The position numbers and the translations under genes are program-made. A stretch of DNA of 64,000 nucleotides from an uncultured Bacilli bacterium (GTDB lineage Bacteria; Bacillota_I; Bacilli_A; RF39; UBA660). The notes under the pieces are model-generated. The model saw only the letters and a program-made list of their open reading frames with translations, was not told the DNA's origin and did no database searches. Numbering within the stretch: the first letter of the stretch is position 1; every line of letters starts with the position of its first letter. The stretch is from contig CAKOWU010000003.1 in the NCBI GenBank assembly GCA_934129885.1, positions 97,029 to 161,028 of the forward strand, given 5' to 3'. Of this stretch, positions 5,228-15,125 are shown in pieces.

Positions 5228-8167
5228 ATGTATTTGAAAGAAATAAAGGCATCAGGTTTCAAGTCTTTTGCGGATAAAATTAGTATTGAACTGGGTAAGG
5301 GTATTACCGGTATTGTTGGTCCTAACGGTTCTGGAAAAAGTAATGTTGTGGATGCGGTAAGGTGGGTACTTGGAGAACAGTCTGTGAAGTCTTTGAGAGG
5401 CAAGGATAATATGACTGACGTTATATTTTCTGGTAGTAAAAGTAGAAATCCTATGAATGTTGCGACAGTGTCGCTTGTTTTTGATAATAGTGATCATTAT
5501 TTGCCTTTAGAGTATGATGAGGCTGAAATAAAAAGGAGAGTGTACAAAGATGGCACCAATGACTATTTTATTAATGGTGAAAAAGTAAGACTTAAAGATA
5601 TTGTAAATTTGCTTTTGGATAGTGGTATTGCCAAAGAAAGTTTTAATATTATTTCACAAGGTAAAATTGAGGAAGTTATTAATAGTAAACCGACTGATAG
5701 ACGTGTTATTTTAGAAGAGGCTGCGGGTGTTTTAAAGTATAAGAGAAGAAAAGAAGAGGCTTTAAGGAAACTTGATAAGATGCATAACAATATCAGTAGG
5801 GTAAAAGATATAATAAATGAGATAGAGCCTCAAATAGAGCCCCTTAGGATCGCTAGTGAAAAGGCTGCTTTATATAAAAGAACAAGTGCTGAACTTGAAG
5901 AAGTAGAGGTTGCTTTAATTACGCATGAGATTACGGAACTTAATTATAGTTATCAGAAAAATAAAGAAGACATTTCTATTTTAGAAAGAGATATTATGGC
6001 ACTTCAGTCTGATAATGCTATAGGAGATGCGAAGATACTTGAATTTAAAACGAAACTTACTAAATTAGATAATGATATTCACGATGTTCAAAATGATGTT
6101 TTAATACTTACGGAAAAATGCGAGAAATTAAATGGTCGTAAGGCACTTATTATGGAAAGAAAGAATTATGAAGCACATGATGAGAGAGCACATCAAAGGC
6201 TAGTGGAACTTAAAGAAAAAAGTCATGAACTTAAAAATATGATCGAAGCAGGGGAAACTGATATGATAAATATAAATAAAGAAATGAGTAAGGCTGATAC
6301 TTCTATTTCTTTATTGAATAAGAATATAAATGATTTAAAAGATAATAAATCAGAACTCGAAAAGGCGCTTACTAATATTTATAGAGAGAAAAATAATCTA
6401 GATATTAAACGTGATAACTTGATAAATTCTATTGATAATAATTTATCTTTGCCGGCCGCAGTTAAAAATATTTTAGATAATCCTAAACTTACTGGTATTC
6501 ATAATACTATTGGTAATTTGATCGAAACGGAAGAGGAAAGCGCTCTTGCGGTAAGTACGGCGATTGGTTTTAATTTAAGTACTTTGGTTGTTGATAATGA
6601 TAAGGCGGCTAAAGAGGCTATATGTACGATTAGGAATATTGGTAGGGCAACTTTTTTTCCACTTGATGTTATAAAACCTAAATATATAGATAGTTTAACA
6701 AATGAAATTATAGATAAGATGGATTTTGATGTTTTATTTGCTGACACTTTGGTAAAATATGATAAGAAATATGATAATATAATAAAAAATGTACTTGGTA
6801 ATATTTTGGTTGTATCAAATATCGATGAAGCAATGAGACTTGCTAGAGCGATAAATTATAAATATCGTATTGTTACGTATGAAGGCGAACTTATTCATGC
6901 CGGAGGTTCTATTACTGGCGGTAAGGCGGCGAAGACCCGCAATGTAATTGCGGATAAGTATGAACTTGAAAAGGTATGCAGAGTTATTGCTAGCAAAGAG
7001 GATGCTTTAAAAAATACAGAAAATAAGATTAATGAAATTGATTATAGTCTTAAAGCATATGAAGATAAACTTTATTTGGTTACAAAAGATAGAATGCTTT
7101 CTTTGGAAAAGATTAATAGCAGAAAAGAGACTGTTCAAAATTTAAAAGCCTCACTTGAACAAGTTTTGCTTGATTTAAGAGGACAAGATAAGAAAAATAG
7201 CAATTTATCTAATGAAGAAGATCTGATTATAAAAGATTATTATGAGGCACTTGCTTTAAAACAAGATAAGAAAAAGAGTCTAGAGATACTCATTAATGAA
7301 AAAAAAGATATGAGTGAAAGGCTTGAAGAAGCCGAGGCATTATCTAAAAAAGAAAATAGTGAGTATAATATAAAAAGTAATGAACTTAAAAATTTGGAGA
7401 TTGAAGTTAATAGGATGGATGTTAAACTTGATAATTTACTTGCGACTTTGAACGATACTTATAGTACTACATATGAGAACGCTACTAAATATTACAAACT
7501 TGATATGCCATATAAAGATGCTAAAAGTTTAGTTAGTACTTTAAAAAGGAAGATTAGGGAAATTGGCGTGGTTAATATGGCGGCACCTGAAGAGTTTGAA
7601 AGAGTTAATGAAAGATATGAGTTTTTAAGTGGTCAATTACTTGATTTATCTAAAGCAGAAGATACTTTGCTTGATATTATTGATGAGATGGATAAGGTTA
7701 TGACTAGAGAGTTTGATCAAACTTATAAGACGGTAAATACTCATTTTGGACAAATATTTAAGGAGTTATTTAAAGGTGGTAGTGCCGAGTTAAAACTTAC
7801 TGATCCTTCTAATTTGTTAGAGACTGGTATTGATATTGTGGCAAGTCCGCCTGGTAAGAAACTTAAAAATATATTTGCGTTATCAGGGGGTGAGAAGACA
7901 CTTACGGCAATTAGTTTACTTTTTGCAATTATTAAATCTAGGCCTGCTCCTTTCTGTATTTTAGATGAGGTAGAGGCGGCTTTGGATGAAGCAAATGTAG
8001 ATACTTTTGGGCAGTATGTTACAAGGCTTAAAGAAGAGTCACAATTTATTTTGATTACGCATAAGAAGAAGACAATGGAGTATGCTGATATTTTGTATGG
8101 TATTACGATGCAGGAGTCTGGTGTTAGTAAACTTGTTAGTGTAAAATTAGAGGATATAGAAAAATAG
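5228..8167 (+). CDS. smc: Chromosome condensation protein SMC
   Basis: An ATPase that dimerises and, with ScpA and ScpB, organises and segregates the chromosome. Walker A is GPNGSGKSNVVDAV near residue 32. The hinge lies around residues 400-530 (LTGIHNTIGNL to GGSITGGKAAK), flanked by two long coiled coils. The signature LSGGEKTL and Walker B FCILDEVEAALDEA are near the C-terminus. At 979 residues it is shorter than the roughly 1190 of B. subtilis, mostly in the coiled-coil arms. ATG 5228 is preferred over an in-frame GTG at 5219: it follows AAGGTGAG and gives the usual MYLKEIKASGFKSF start. The usual neighbours rnc and ftsY are absent here. Confidence 0.97.
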   Translation: MYLKEIKASGFKSFADKISIELGKGITGIVGPNGSGKSNVVDAVRWVLGEQSVKSLRGKDNMTDVIFSGSKSRNPMNVATVSLVFDNSDHYLPLEYDEAEIKRRVYKDGTNDYFINGEKVRLKDIVNLLLDSGIAKESFNIISQGKIEEVINSKPTDRRVILEEAAGVLKYKRRKEEALRKLDKMHNNISRVKDIINEIEPQIEPLRIASEKAALYKRTSAELEEVEVALITHEITELNYSYQKNKEDISILERDIMALQSDNAIGDAKILEFKTKLTKLDNDIHDVQNDVLILTEKCEKLNGRKALIMERKNYEAHDERAHQRLVELKEKSHELKNMIEAGETDMININKEMSKADTSISLLNKNINDLKDNKSELEKALTNIYREKNNLDIKRDNLINSIDNNLSLPAAVKNILDNPKLTGIHNTIGNLIETEEESALAVSTAIGFNLSTLVVDNDKAAKEAICTIRNIGRATFFPLDVIKPKYIDSLTNEIIDKMDFDVLFADTLVKYDKKYDNIIKNVLGNILVVSNIDEAMRLARAINYKYRIVTYEGELIHAGGSITGGKAAKTRNVIADKYELEKVCRVIASKEDALKNTENKINEIDYSLKAYEDKLYLVTKDRMLSLEKINSRKETVQNLKASLEQVLLDLRGQDKKNSNLSNEEDLIIKDYYEALALKQDKKKSLEILINEKKDMSERLEEAEALSKKENSEYNIKSNELKNLEIEVNRMDVKLDNLLATLNDTYSTTYENATKYYKLDMPYKDAKSLVSTLKRKIREIGVVNMAAPEEFERVNERYEFLSGQLLDLSKAEDTLLDIIDEMDKVMTREFDQTYKTVNTHFGQIFKELFKGGSAELKLTDPSNLLETGIDIVASPPGKKLKNIFALSGGEKTLTAISLLFAIIKSRPAPFCILDEVEAALDEANVDTFGQYVTRLKEESQFILITHKKKTMEYADILYGITMQESGVSKLVSVKLEDIEK

Positions 8168-8222
8168 TCTTCTTTTTCTTTGAATTTATGGTATTATATT
8201 TATACATGAAAGGAGTTTTTAT

Positions 8223-9812
8223 ATGTTAAGGGTAAAAAATGTTGGTCTTCGTTTTGGTAGCCGTATTTTATTTGAAAATGTTAATGCTGAGTTTACTGAC
8301 GGTAATTGTTATGGAGTTATAGGGGCAAATGGTGCGGGCAAGAGCACTTTTTTAAAAATACTCATGGGTGTGCAGGAAACTACGTCTGGCGAGGTAACTC
8401 ATGATAAACACGACAGAATATCTACACTTAAACAAAATCATAATATTTATGATGAATATACTGTTTTAGAGACGGTTATTATGGGTAATGATAAGTTATA
8501 CAAGATAATGAAAGAGAAGGAAGCGTTATATATGAAGCCTGATTTTTCGGTGGAAGATGGTTTGCTTGCGGGAAAGTTAGAGGCTGATTTTGAGGCGATG
8601 AATGGCTGGAATGCAGAAAATGATGCGGCTATTTTACTACGTGGACTTATGGTTGAACCGGATTTATATGATAAAAAGATGTTTGAAATTAAAGAAAAAG
8701 ATAAGGTAAAAGTGCTTTTGGCGTCTGCACTTTTTGGTGAACCTGATATTTTGCTTTTGGATGAACCGACTAATGGCCTTGATTTAAAAAGTAAATTATG
8801 GCTTGAAGAGTTTTTAATTAATTTTAAGGGTACTATTATATTGGTATCACATGACAGACACTTTTTAAATACAGTATGTACACATATGGTTGATATTGAT
8901 AGAGAAAGAATTAGGATAAGTGTTGGTAATTATGATTTTTGGTATAAATCTAATGAACTTATGCAGAAGCAAATAAAGGATAGCAATAAGAAGAAGGAAG
9001 AGAAGATTAAGGAACTTGAAAATTTTATTGCGAGATTTTCGGCGAACGCATCAAAATCTAAACAGGCGACTTCTAGAAAAAAATTACTAGAGAAGATTAG
9101 TCTTGAGGAGTTGAAACCGTCTTCTAGAAAATACCCTTATATAAATTTTGAGTACGAGAAAAGGCTTGGTAAAGAGGCCATTTCTTTAAGTAAGGTAAAT
9201 GTTTTGAAAGGTGAGAAACCTATTATTAAGAATTTAAATTTGACGATTAATAAAGATGATAAAATTGCTTTGGTTGGGGAAAATGAAATTGCGAAGACGG
9301 CGCTATTTAATGTTTTATCTGGTAATGCTTTGCCTGATAGCGGAGATGTTAAAGTAGGCAGTACGGTTGTTATTTCTTATTTTCCTAAAAATCATGATGA
9401 GTATTTTAAATCGACTGAAAATTTATTAGAGTTTTTGAGAAGTTATTCTGATAATAAGGATGATAGCTATGTTAGAGGATTTTTGGGTAGAATGCTTTTT
9501 TCTGGAGAAGAGTCTTTAAAAAGCCTTAATGTACTTTCTGGTGGCGAAAGGGTAAGAATTATGTTTTCTAAAATGATGCTTAATAAAGGCAATGTTTTGT
9601 TATTAGATGAGCCTACTAATCATTTGGATATGGAATCTATTACGGCTTTAAATGATGCACTTGCGAAGTTTGATGGTCCTATTATATTTTCTAGTATAGA
9701 TACGTGTTTGGCTGAATCGGTGGCAAATAGATGCATATTTATTAAAAATGACGGTTCTTATGTAGATAAGCAAATGGGCTATGAAGAGTTTTCAGAAAAA
9801 TATGATATATAG
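8223..9812 (+). CDS. ykpA: ABC-F family ATPase (YkpA/YbiT type)
   Basis: A soluble protein with two ABC domains and no membrane segment, as in ABC-F factors that act on the ribosome. Its sequence follows B. subtilis YkpA closely (for example ARFSANASKSKQATSRKK in the inter-domain linker). The first Walker A is GANGAGKST and the first Walker B LLLDEPTNGLD, but the first signature is degraded (EIKEKDKVKV instead of a GGxxK form). In the second domain Walker A is weak (GENEIAKTA) while LSGGERV and LLLDEPTNHLD are intact. The switch histidine region reads SSIDTC. Hydrolysis may be asymmetric. Confidence 0.9.
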   Translation: MLRVKNVGLRFGSRILFENVNAEFTDGNCYGVIGANGAGKSTFLKILMGVQETTSGEVTHDKHDRISTLKQNHNIYDEYTVLETVIMGNDKLYKIMKEKEALYMKPDFSVEDGLLAGKLEADFEAMNGWNAENDAAILLRGLMVEPDLYDKKMFEIKEKDKVKVLLASALFGEPDILLLDEPTNGLDLKSKLWLEEFLINFKGTIILVSHDRHFLNTVCTHMVDIDRERIRISVGNYDFWYKSNELMQKQIKDSNKKKEEKIKELENFIARFSANASKSKQATSRKKLLEKISLEELKPSSRKYPYINFEYEKRLGKEAISLSKVNVLKGEKPIIKNLNLTINKDDKIALVGENEIAKTALFNVLSGNALPDSGDVKVGSTVVISYFPKNHDEYFKSTENLLEFLRSYSDNKDDSYVRGFLGRMLFSGEESLKSLNVLSGGERVRIMFSKMMLNKGNVLLLDEPTNHLDMESITALNDALAKFDGPIIFSSIDTCLAESVANRCIFIKNDGSYVDKQMGYEEFSEKYDI

Positions 9813-9816
9813 AAAA

Positions 9817-9845
9817 AAAGGAAGATTTTGGTCTTCCTTTTAGAA
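9817..9845. terminator. Bidirectional terminator between convergent genes
   Basis: AAAGGAAGA (9817-9825) pairs with TCTTCCTTT (9832-9840). A-rich and T-rich flanks allow function in both directions, ending the ABC-F gene and the minus-strand gene that stops at 9840. Confidence 0.85.
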
Positions 9846-11564
9846 TGTAACGCTTTTATATAGTTTATAAACGGTATCATTTATTTTTAAGTATATGTAA
9901 TATTTACCACTTATATTTGTGTTATTTATGTATGTAGTTGTTTTGATTTTATCATTCTTTTTGTGAGTGTCGTCTTTGACGTAGGCTGAACTACTAATTT
10001 TTACGTCGTATGTTTTTTTATCGAAAACGTTATCTAGTATTATTTTGACGTCATCACCTTTTTTGAATGTGCCTGTTAGGGCAAGTCTACTAGCGTCTTT
10101 ATATATTGAGATGTTATACTTTTTCATAATGTTTTCGGATTTAGCAAATAATACTGTATTATTTTTTACTGTTTCAGTTTCACCTAGGCTGCCTAATCTT
10201 TCACCTTTTTCGGTACTATATATATCGGTATCATAAAGTGGGTATAATTTAACGGTATCAATATCTTTTTGGGTATTCATTACTTCTTTTGTTTTACCAT
10301 CTTTAATTATTTTAATTTTATTTTCAGTAGACAAGATAAAGTCTTGAGATGCGCTATAACTTAATGATGAATTTTTGATATTATCTTCTATATCAGTATT
10401 TTGTACTAGGCTAAATGTATGATTATCTAAATTGATACTATATTCTATTAGTTTATTTTCACTTAAGAAAGCAATGTTTCCATTATCTAATAATACAAGT
10501 GATTCTGGTTTTATAGGATATACGTTATCGTCTGTTTTGAGTGCATATTTAGTATATTTTTTTGGAATGTTTTTGCCTATGATATAGTTCATTTCACCAC
10601 TAGTGTAGTCGATGTTTATAATGTAGTCTTTTTTAGAACCTATTAAGGTAATTGAATTGGTTTTACTATCATAAACAAATGAGTTAAGAGAAAACCAGTT
10701 TGTTTCGTCGCCTGCGGGTACAAGGTTATAGATATCGAATTTTTTGATTATTTCCCCGGTTGTTCTATCCAATTCTACAAGGTAGTCTTCTAGCGTTCCG
10801 CCTTCAAAGTTATTGGTTGATACTAAAAGATTACCGTTTGCGAGTTCGAAGACGTTACCATAGTAGCCACCTTCTAGGTTATATTCATAATATATTTTTC
10901 CAAGCATATCTATTTCGTAAAGTCCGGTGGTATAGTCTTTAGTACTTACTAGGTTATCGGTACTTATTATTAGGTGTCCATTCGCTAGTCTTGTTAGGTC
11001 GTAGTGATAGTTTTTGTTTAGGTACCATCTTATATTGCCATATGTGTCATAAGCAACAGGGTAACCGCCATTACTGGTGGTAAAGAATAAGTCGTCTGTA
11101 TCTATATTATTTTTTGTTTCGCTATTTTTAAGGCTTTTAGGCAGACTATCTGTTTTAATATTTACGGTTTTGGTATCGTCGCCGGCTTTTATATCAATGG
11201 TGTTGTTATAATTTTCATATAATCCATAAATAGGCAAGACATGAGTTCTTGCTGGGTTAAAAGTTTGGGTGAAGTTTTTTTCTCCGTCTTTACCTTTAAT
11301 TGTTATGGTAACAGGCGTAAGGTCGCTTGTTTTAAAAATGATTAAAGCACTTAATGGAGCATTACCATACGGATTTAATATTACGTTTGGATTATCTATG
11401 GTATATGCGGTATTGCTTATGATTTCGTTTTCTTTATTATTTTGAGATACTAATATATCTTCTTTGGTTTTTACTTCTTTTGAGGCTTCTATATAGTAGT
11501 AAATAAAGATTGATAGAGCAAAGGTTAACAATATTAATAATATATATTTATATTTTGTTTTCAT
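9840..11564 (-). CDS. Arylsulfotransferase (ASST)-like membrane-anchored protein
   Basis: The 574-residue product has an N-terminal signal or anchor helix (residues 7-24). An ASST N-terminal Ig-like domain follows (NPYGNAPLSALIIFKT, then THVLPIYGLYENYNNT), and then a beta-propeller with repeated Asp/Gly-rich blades. ASST enzymes transfer sulfate between phenols through a phospho-independent histidine intermediate. Here the W-x-H-x-N segment is NWFSLN, and the following SSRxx segment is GSKKDY, so a catalytic histidine and arginine appear to be missing. It may be a binding or structural protein. It follows def by 10 bases, so the two form an operon. Confidence 0.75.
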   Translation of the reverse strand: MKTKYKYILLILLTFALSIFIYYYIEASKEVKTKEDILVSQNNKENEIISNTAYTIDNPNVILNPYGNAPLSALIIFKTSDLTPVTITIKGKDGEKNFTQTFNPARTHVLPIYGLYENYNNTIDIKAGDDTKTVNIKTDSLPKSLKNSETKNNIDTDDLFFTTSNGGYPVAYDTYGNIRWYLNKNYHYDLTRLANGHLIISTDNLVSTKDYTTGLYEIDMLGKIYYEYNLEGGYYGNVFELANGNLLVSTNNFEGGTLEDYLVELDRTTGEIIKKFDIYNLVPAGDETNWFSLNSFVYDSKTNSITLIGSKKDYIINIDYTSGEMNYIIGKNIPKKYTKYALKTDDNVYPIKPESLVLLDNGNIAFLSENKLIEYSINLDNHTFSLVQNTDIEDNIKNSSLSYSASQDFILSTENKIKIIKDGKTKEVMNTQKDIDTVKLYPLYDTDIYSTEKGERLGSLGETETVKNNTVLFAKSENIMKKYNISIYKDASRLALTGTFKKGDDVKIILDNVFDKKTYDVKISSSAYVKDDTHKKNDKIKTTTYINNTNISGKYYIYLKINDTVYKLYKSVTF

Positions 11565-11574
11565 ATTTTTCTCC

Positions 11575-12135
11575 TTATATTAATCTAATTTCGTTTTCAT
11601 TAAAGAATGGTTTTTTCTTATTTATTTTATCAAAGAATAAGATACCGTTTAGGTGGTCAATTTCGTGCTGGAAAGCGACGGCAAGGTCTTCTCTTACTCT
11701 TAAGTTTATTTCGTTACCGTCTGGATCATATCCTTTTAAGGTTATTCTAGCATATCTTGGTACGTGTCCTTCTATTTCACGGTTTACGCTTAGGCAGCCC
11801 TCACCAGTTTCTAGGGCAACTATTTCTTCAGAATGGCTAATTATTTTAGGATTTACCATGACGTAGTTTTTAAATTTTCCTTCTTCATATTCATAGACGA
11901 TAACGATTATTCTTTTAAGTTCTCCTAGTTGTGGAAAGGCAAGTCCCATTCCTGGCCTTAAATCATATTTTTCGCTCAACTCTTCGATTTGGCTATATTT
12001 AAGTTGTTTAATAATTCTATTTATGGTGTCTTTATCTTTTTTATTAAGTGGTAATTCTACTTCTTTACTTACTTGTCTTAATATTTTGTTATCATTTTTG
12101 TATTTTTCATCTAATATTTTTAGTTCTTTAAACAT
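11575..12135 (-). CDS. def: Peptide deformylase
   Basis: Removes the formyl group from N-terminal methionine of new proteins. All three motifs are present: GMGLAFPQ (about residues 62-69, G-x-G-L-A-x-P-Q), EGCLS (about 112-116, metal-binding Cys) and QHEIDHLNG (about 155-163, two metal-binding His and catalytic Glu). At 186 residues with an insertion between motifs 1 and 2 it is the Firmicute type 2 enzyme. It is transcribed with the arylsulfotransferase-like gene from a strong promoter at 12194-12222. Confidence 0.95.
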   Translation of the reverse strand: MFKELKILDEKYKNDNKILRQVSKEVELPLNKKDKDTINRIIKQLKYSQIEELSEKYDLRPGMGLAFPQLGELKRIIVIVYEYEEGKFKNYVMVNPKIISHSEEIVALETGEGCLSVNREIEGHVPRYARITLKGYDPDGNEINLRVREDLAVAFQHEIDHLNGILFFDKINKKKPFFNENEIRLI

Positions 12136-12193
12136 TTACTTCATCCCCTATACATAATATTTTAACATAAAATTTATTTAAAAACGTTACTGT

Positions 12194-12222
12194 ATTATAT
12201 ATTTTAAGTAAACAATTGTCAA
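12194..12222 (-). promoter_or_regulatory. Promoter of def operon
   Basis: The minus strand reads TTGACA (12222-12217), a 17-base spacer, then TATAAT (12199-12194): a perfect sigma-A consensus about 60 bases before the def start. Confidence 0.9.
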
Positions 12223-12519
12223 ATTGTTTCATAAACTTTTTTTATGACTACACCAAAATTGGTAGGTGAAGCCTTAAGAGTTTGCGAATTTACAAAAAAA
12301 TATGAGAAATTTTTATGTACTGATTTTTTTCTGGTTAGCCTATTATAAGAGCCGGACACAGTTAGAAGAGCAAGATGCAATAATATATTATTGAATAAAA
12401 AAGTGGGTATAGGAGGAGAAAAAAGTGGGACGTGATATAGGAAAACAGATACTTTTTACATAAAAAGTTTGGGCAATTTTATTTTAAAAATGGGAAATTC
12501 AAAAATTTTGAAAAATATA

Positions 12520-12548
12520 TTGACGTACATACTAATGTATGGTATAAA
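12520..12548 (+). promoter_or_regulatory. Distal leuS promoter with palindromic spacer
   Basis: TTGACG (12520-12525), 17 bases, TATAAA (12543-12548). The spacer contains CATAC-TAAT-GTATG (12528-12541), a possible operator. A transcript from here would have a leader of about 175 bases before leuS. Confidence 0.65.
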
Positions 12549-12670
12549 TAGTTTGCAGGCAAAGTTAGAACGGTATATTAAAATAAGTTTTTGATTTATA
12601 CTATATATTCTACGCTAAGAAATATACGATATGTAGTTATAAAAGTGAAATGCGAAAAGATGCGTTTTGC

Positions 12671-12699
12671 TTGAATAAATAAATGTTTTGTAATATAAT
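12671..12699 (+). promoter_or_regulatory. Proximal leuS promoter
   Basis: TTGAAT (12671-12676), a 17-base spacer, TATAAT (12694-12699), 30 bases before the leuS ATG. Confidence 0.75.
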
Positions 12700-12728
12700 T
12701 AACCTATATTTAAGGAAAGAGGGATAGG

Positions 12729-15125
12729 ATGTACGATTTTAAAAAGATAGAGAAAAAATGGCAGGATTATTGGCAAGAAAATGAGACTTTTAAGGCTATT
12801 ACAGGGCTTGATAAAGAGAAGTATTATGTACTTGTTGAATTTCCTTATCCATCTGGAGCAGGACTTCATGTAGGACATGTTAGGAGTTACACAGCTTTAG
12901 ATGCAGTCGCAAGAATTAAACGTATGAAAGGATATAATGTTCTATTTCCAATGGGATGGGATGCTTTTGGAGCACCTGCGGAACAGTATGCAATAAAAAA
13001 CCATATTCATCCGAAGGAAGCGGTTAAAGAAAATATAAAAACTTTTAAGAAACAAATAGAAAGTATTGGTATATCTTTTGATTGGAGTAGAGAGTTTTCT
13101 ACGACAGATCCAGAGTATTATAAATGGACACAGTGGCAATTTTTACAATTTTATAAGCATGGTATGGCTTATAAGGCTAAAAAGAATATTAATTGGTGTC
13201 CTAAATGTAAGACTGGGCTTAGTAACGAAGATTCTGCAGGCGGAGTTTGTGAAAGATGCGGCAGCAAAGTTGTTCAAAAAGAAAAGGAACAATGGCTACT
13301 TAGAATGAGCGATTATGCTGAAGATTTACTTATTGGTCTTAAAGATACTAAATTTGCTGATAGAGTTAAACTTGGTCAAATAAACTGGATCGGTAAAAGT
13401 GTTGGTGCTGAGGTTGACTTTAAGATTAAAGATAGTAATGAAAGTTTAAAAGTTTATACGACAAGACCTGATACTTTATATGGAGTAACCTTTATGGTTA
13501 TTGCGCCTGAACATCCAATTATTGATACATTGAGTGATAAAATTAATAATGTGGATGAGATATTTGAGTACAAAAAGCAGGCTAATATGAAGACCGAATT
13601 TGAAAGAACAGAACTTGTTAAAGACAAAACAGGTGTTAAAATAGAGGGAATAATGGCGGTTAATCCTATTACTGGTAAATCTATTGATGTATATGTTTCT
13701 GATTATGTTATGATGAATTATGGAACAGGTGCTATTATGGCGGTTCCGGCTCATGATGAGAGAGACTATGAATTTGCTAAAAAGTATGGTATTGATATTG
13801 TTCCAGTAATAAAAGGTGGAGATATTGATAAAGGCGCTTATACTGGAGACGGTGAATATATTAATTCTGACATTCTTAATGGTATTACTAATAAAGAAGA
13901 CGGTATTAAAAAGATGCTTGAACTTTTGGAAAACAAGTCTATTGGAACACCTAAAACTAATTATAGATTACAAGACTGGATTTTTTCTAGACAAAGATTT
14001 TGGGGAGAACCTATTCCTTTAATTCATTGTGATAAATGTGGATGGGTACCTGTTCCAGAAGAAGAACTTCCGGTTTTACTTCCAGACGTTGTAAACTATG
14101 AACCTACTGATGACGGAGAAAGTCCACTGGCTAATATAAAAGAGTGGGTAGAGTGCAGTTGCCCTAAGTGTGGTGGCAAGGCTACTAGAGAGACTGATAC
14201 TATGCCTAACTGGGCTGGATCATCATGGTACTTTTTGAGATATATGGATCCTAATAATGATAAAGAGTTTGTTTCTAAAGAGGCTCTTGATTATTGGGGC
14301 AAGGTTGACTGGTATAATGGTGGTATGGAGCATACTGCTAGGCATTTACTTTATGCTAGATTTTGGAACCAATTTTTGTATAACATAGGTCTTGTACCTA
14401 ATAAAGAACCGATTGAAGTTAGGGTGTCTCATGGTATGATACTTGGACCTAATGGCGAGAAAATGAGTAAATCTAAAGGCAATGTTATTAATCCTGATGA
14501 CGTTGTAAATGAGTATGGTGCGGATGTACTTAGAACTTATGAAATGTTTATAGGCGATTATGAAAAAGATGCTGCTTGGAGTACAAATGGTCTTAAAGGT
14601 TGTAAGAGATTTTTAGAGAGAATTTGGAATTTGCAAGATAAACTTAATGATAATAAAGGCTATACTAATGAAACTTTAGTACATCAGACTATTAAAAAAG
14701 TATCTTCTGATTTAGATAATATGAAATATAATACGGCTGTATCTGCACTTATGATATTACTTAACGATTACGATAAGCATGAGACAATTACGAAAGATGA
14801 TCTTAGAGTGCTTTTACATTTGTTAAATCCTATCGCACCACATATAACTGAAGAAGTTAATGAAATTGCGAAACTTGGAAAACCACTTTGCGTTAGTGAT
14901 TATCCTACATATGATGATGATAAAACTATCGATAAGACTTACGAAATGGTAATGCAAGTAAATGGCAGGGTTAGGGCTAAAACGATTTTAGATATTAATA
15001 CTTCTCGTGGTGATATGCTGAAAGTTGCTAAAGAAAATGATAATATCAAAAAATATTTAGAAGGAAAAGAGATTGTTCGCGAGATAGTTGTTCCAGGTAA
15101 ACTTGTGAACATTGTAGTTAAATGA
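12729..15125 (+). CDS. leuS: Leucyl-tRNA synthetase
   Basis: Class I synthetase that charges tRNA-Leu. The HIGH motif is HVGH (about residues 46-49, in GLHVGHVRSYTALD) and the KMSKS motif is near residue 580 (GEKMSKSKGN). The editing domain CP1 lies between, with TTRPDTLYG near residue 240. Zinc-type CxxC knuckles occur at NWCPKCKTG and CERCG. Its 798 residues match the usual Firmicute length. An AAAGAGGG ribosome site precedes ATG 12729. It overlaps queH by four bases (ATGA), so the two are translationally coupled. Confidence 0.97.
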   Translation: MYDFKKIEKKWQDYWQENETFKAITGLDKEKYYVLVEFPYPSGAGLHVGHVRSYTALDAVARIKRMKGYNVLFPMGWDAFGAPAEQYAIKNHIHPKEAVKENIKTFKKQIESIGISFDWSREFSTTDPEYYKWTQWQFLQFYKHGMAYKAKKNINWCPKCKTGLSNEDSAGGVCERCGSKVVQKEKEQWLLRMSDYAEDLLIGLKDTKFADRVKLGQINWIGKSVGAEVDFKIKDSNESLKVYTTRPDTLYGVTFMVIAPEHPIIDTLSDKINNVDEIFEYKKQANMKTEFERTELVKDKTGVKIEGIMAVNPITGKSIDVYVSDYVMMNYGTGAIMAVPAHDERDYEFAKKYGIDIVPVIKGGDIDKGAYTGDGEYINSDILNGITNKEDGIKKMLELLENKSIGTPKTNYRLQDWIFSRQRFWGEPIPLIHCDKCGWVPVPEEELPVLLPDVVNYEPTDDGESPLANIKEWVECSCPKCGGKATRETDTMPNWAGSSWYFLRYMDPNNDKEFVSKEALDYWGKVDWYNGGMEHTARHLLYARFWNQFLYNIGLVPNKEPIEVRVSHGMILGPNGEKMSKSKGNVINPDDVVNEYGADVLRTYEMFIGDYEKDAAWSTNGLKGCKRFLERIWNLQDKLNDNKGYTNETLVHQTIKKVSSDLDNMKYNTAVSALMILLNDYDKHETITKDDLRVLLHLLNPIAPHITEEVNEIAKLGKPLCVSDYPTYDDDKTIDKTYEMVMQVNGRVRAKTILDINTSRGDMLKVAKENDNIKKYLEGKEIVREIVVPGKLVNIVVK

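Larger units (their letters stand above)
12136..12728. other. Long intergenic region between def and leuS
   Basis: About 590 bases without a supported gene. It holds the minus-strand def promoter, two plus-strand promoters toward leuS and an AT-rich stretch with isolated ribosome-site-like sequence (GGAGGAGAAAAAAGTG near 12411-12427) leading only into an 11-codon frame. I see no T-box sequence before leuS. The middle part (12240-12510) may be a decayed gene. Confidence 0.5.

Noticed and set aside
12549..12728. T-box riboswitch before leuS
   Set aside because: The leader lacks the conserved AGGGTGGNACCGCG-type sequence and a recognisable specifier hairpin.
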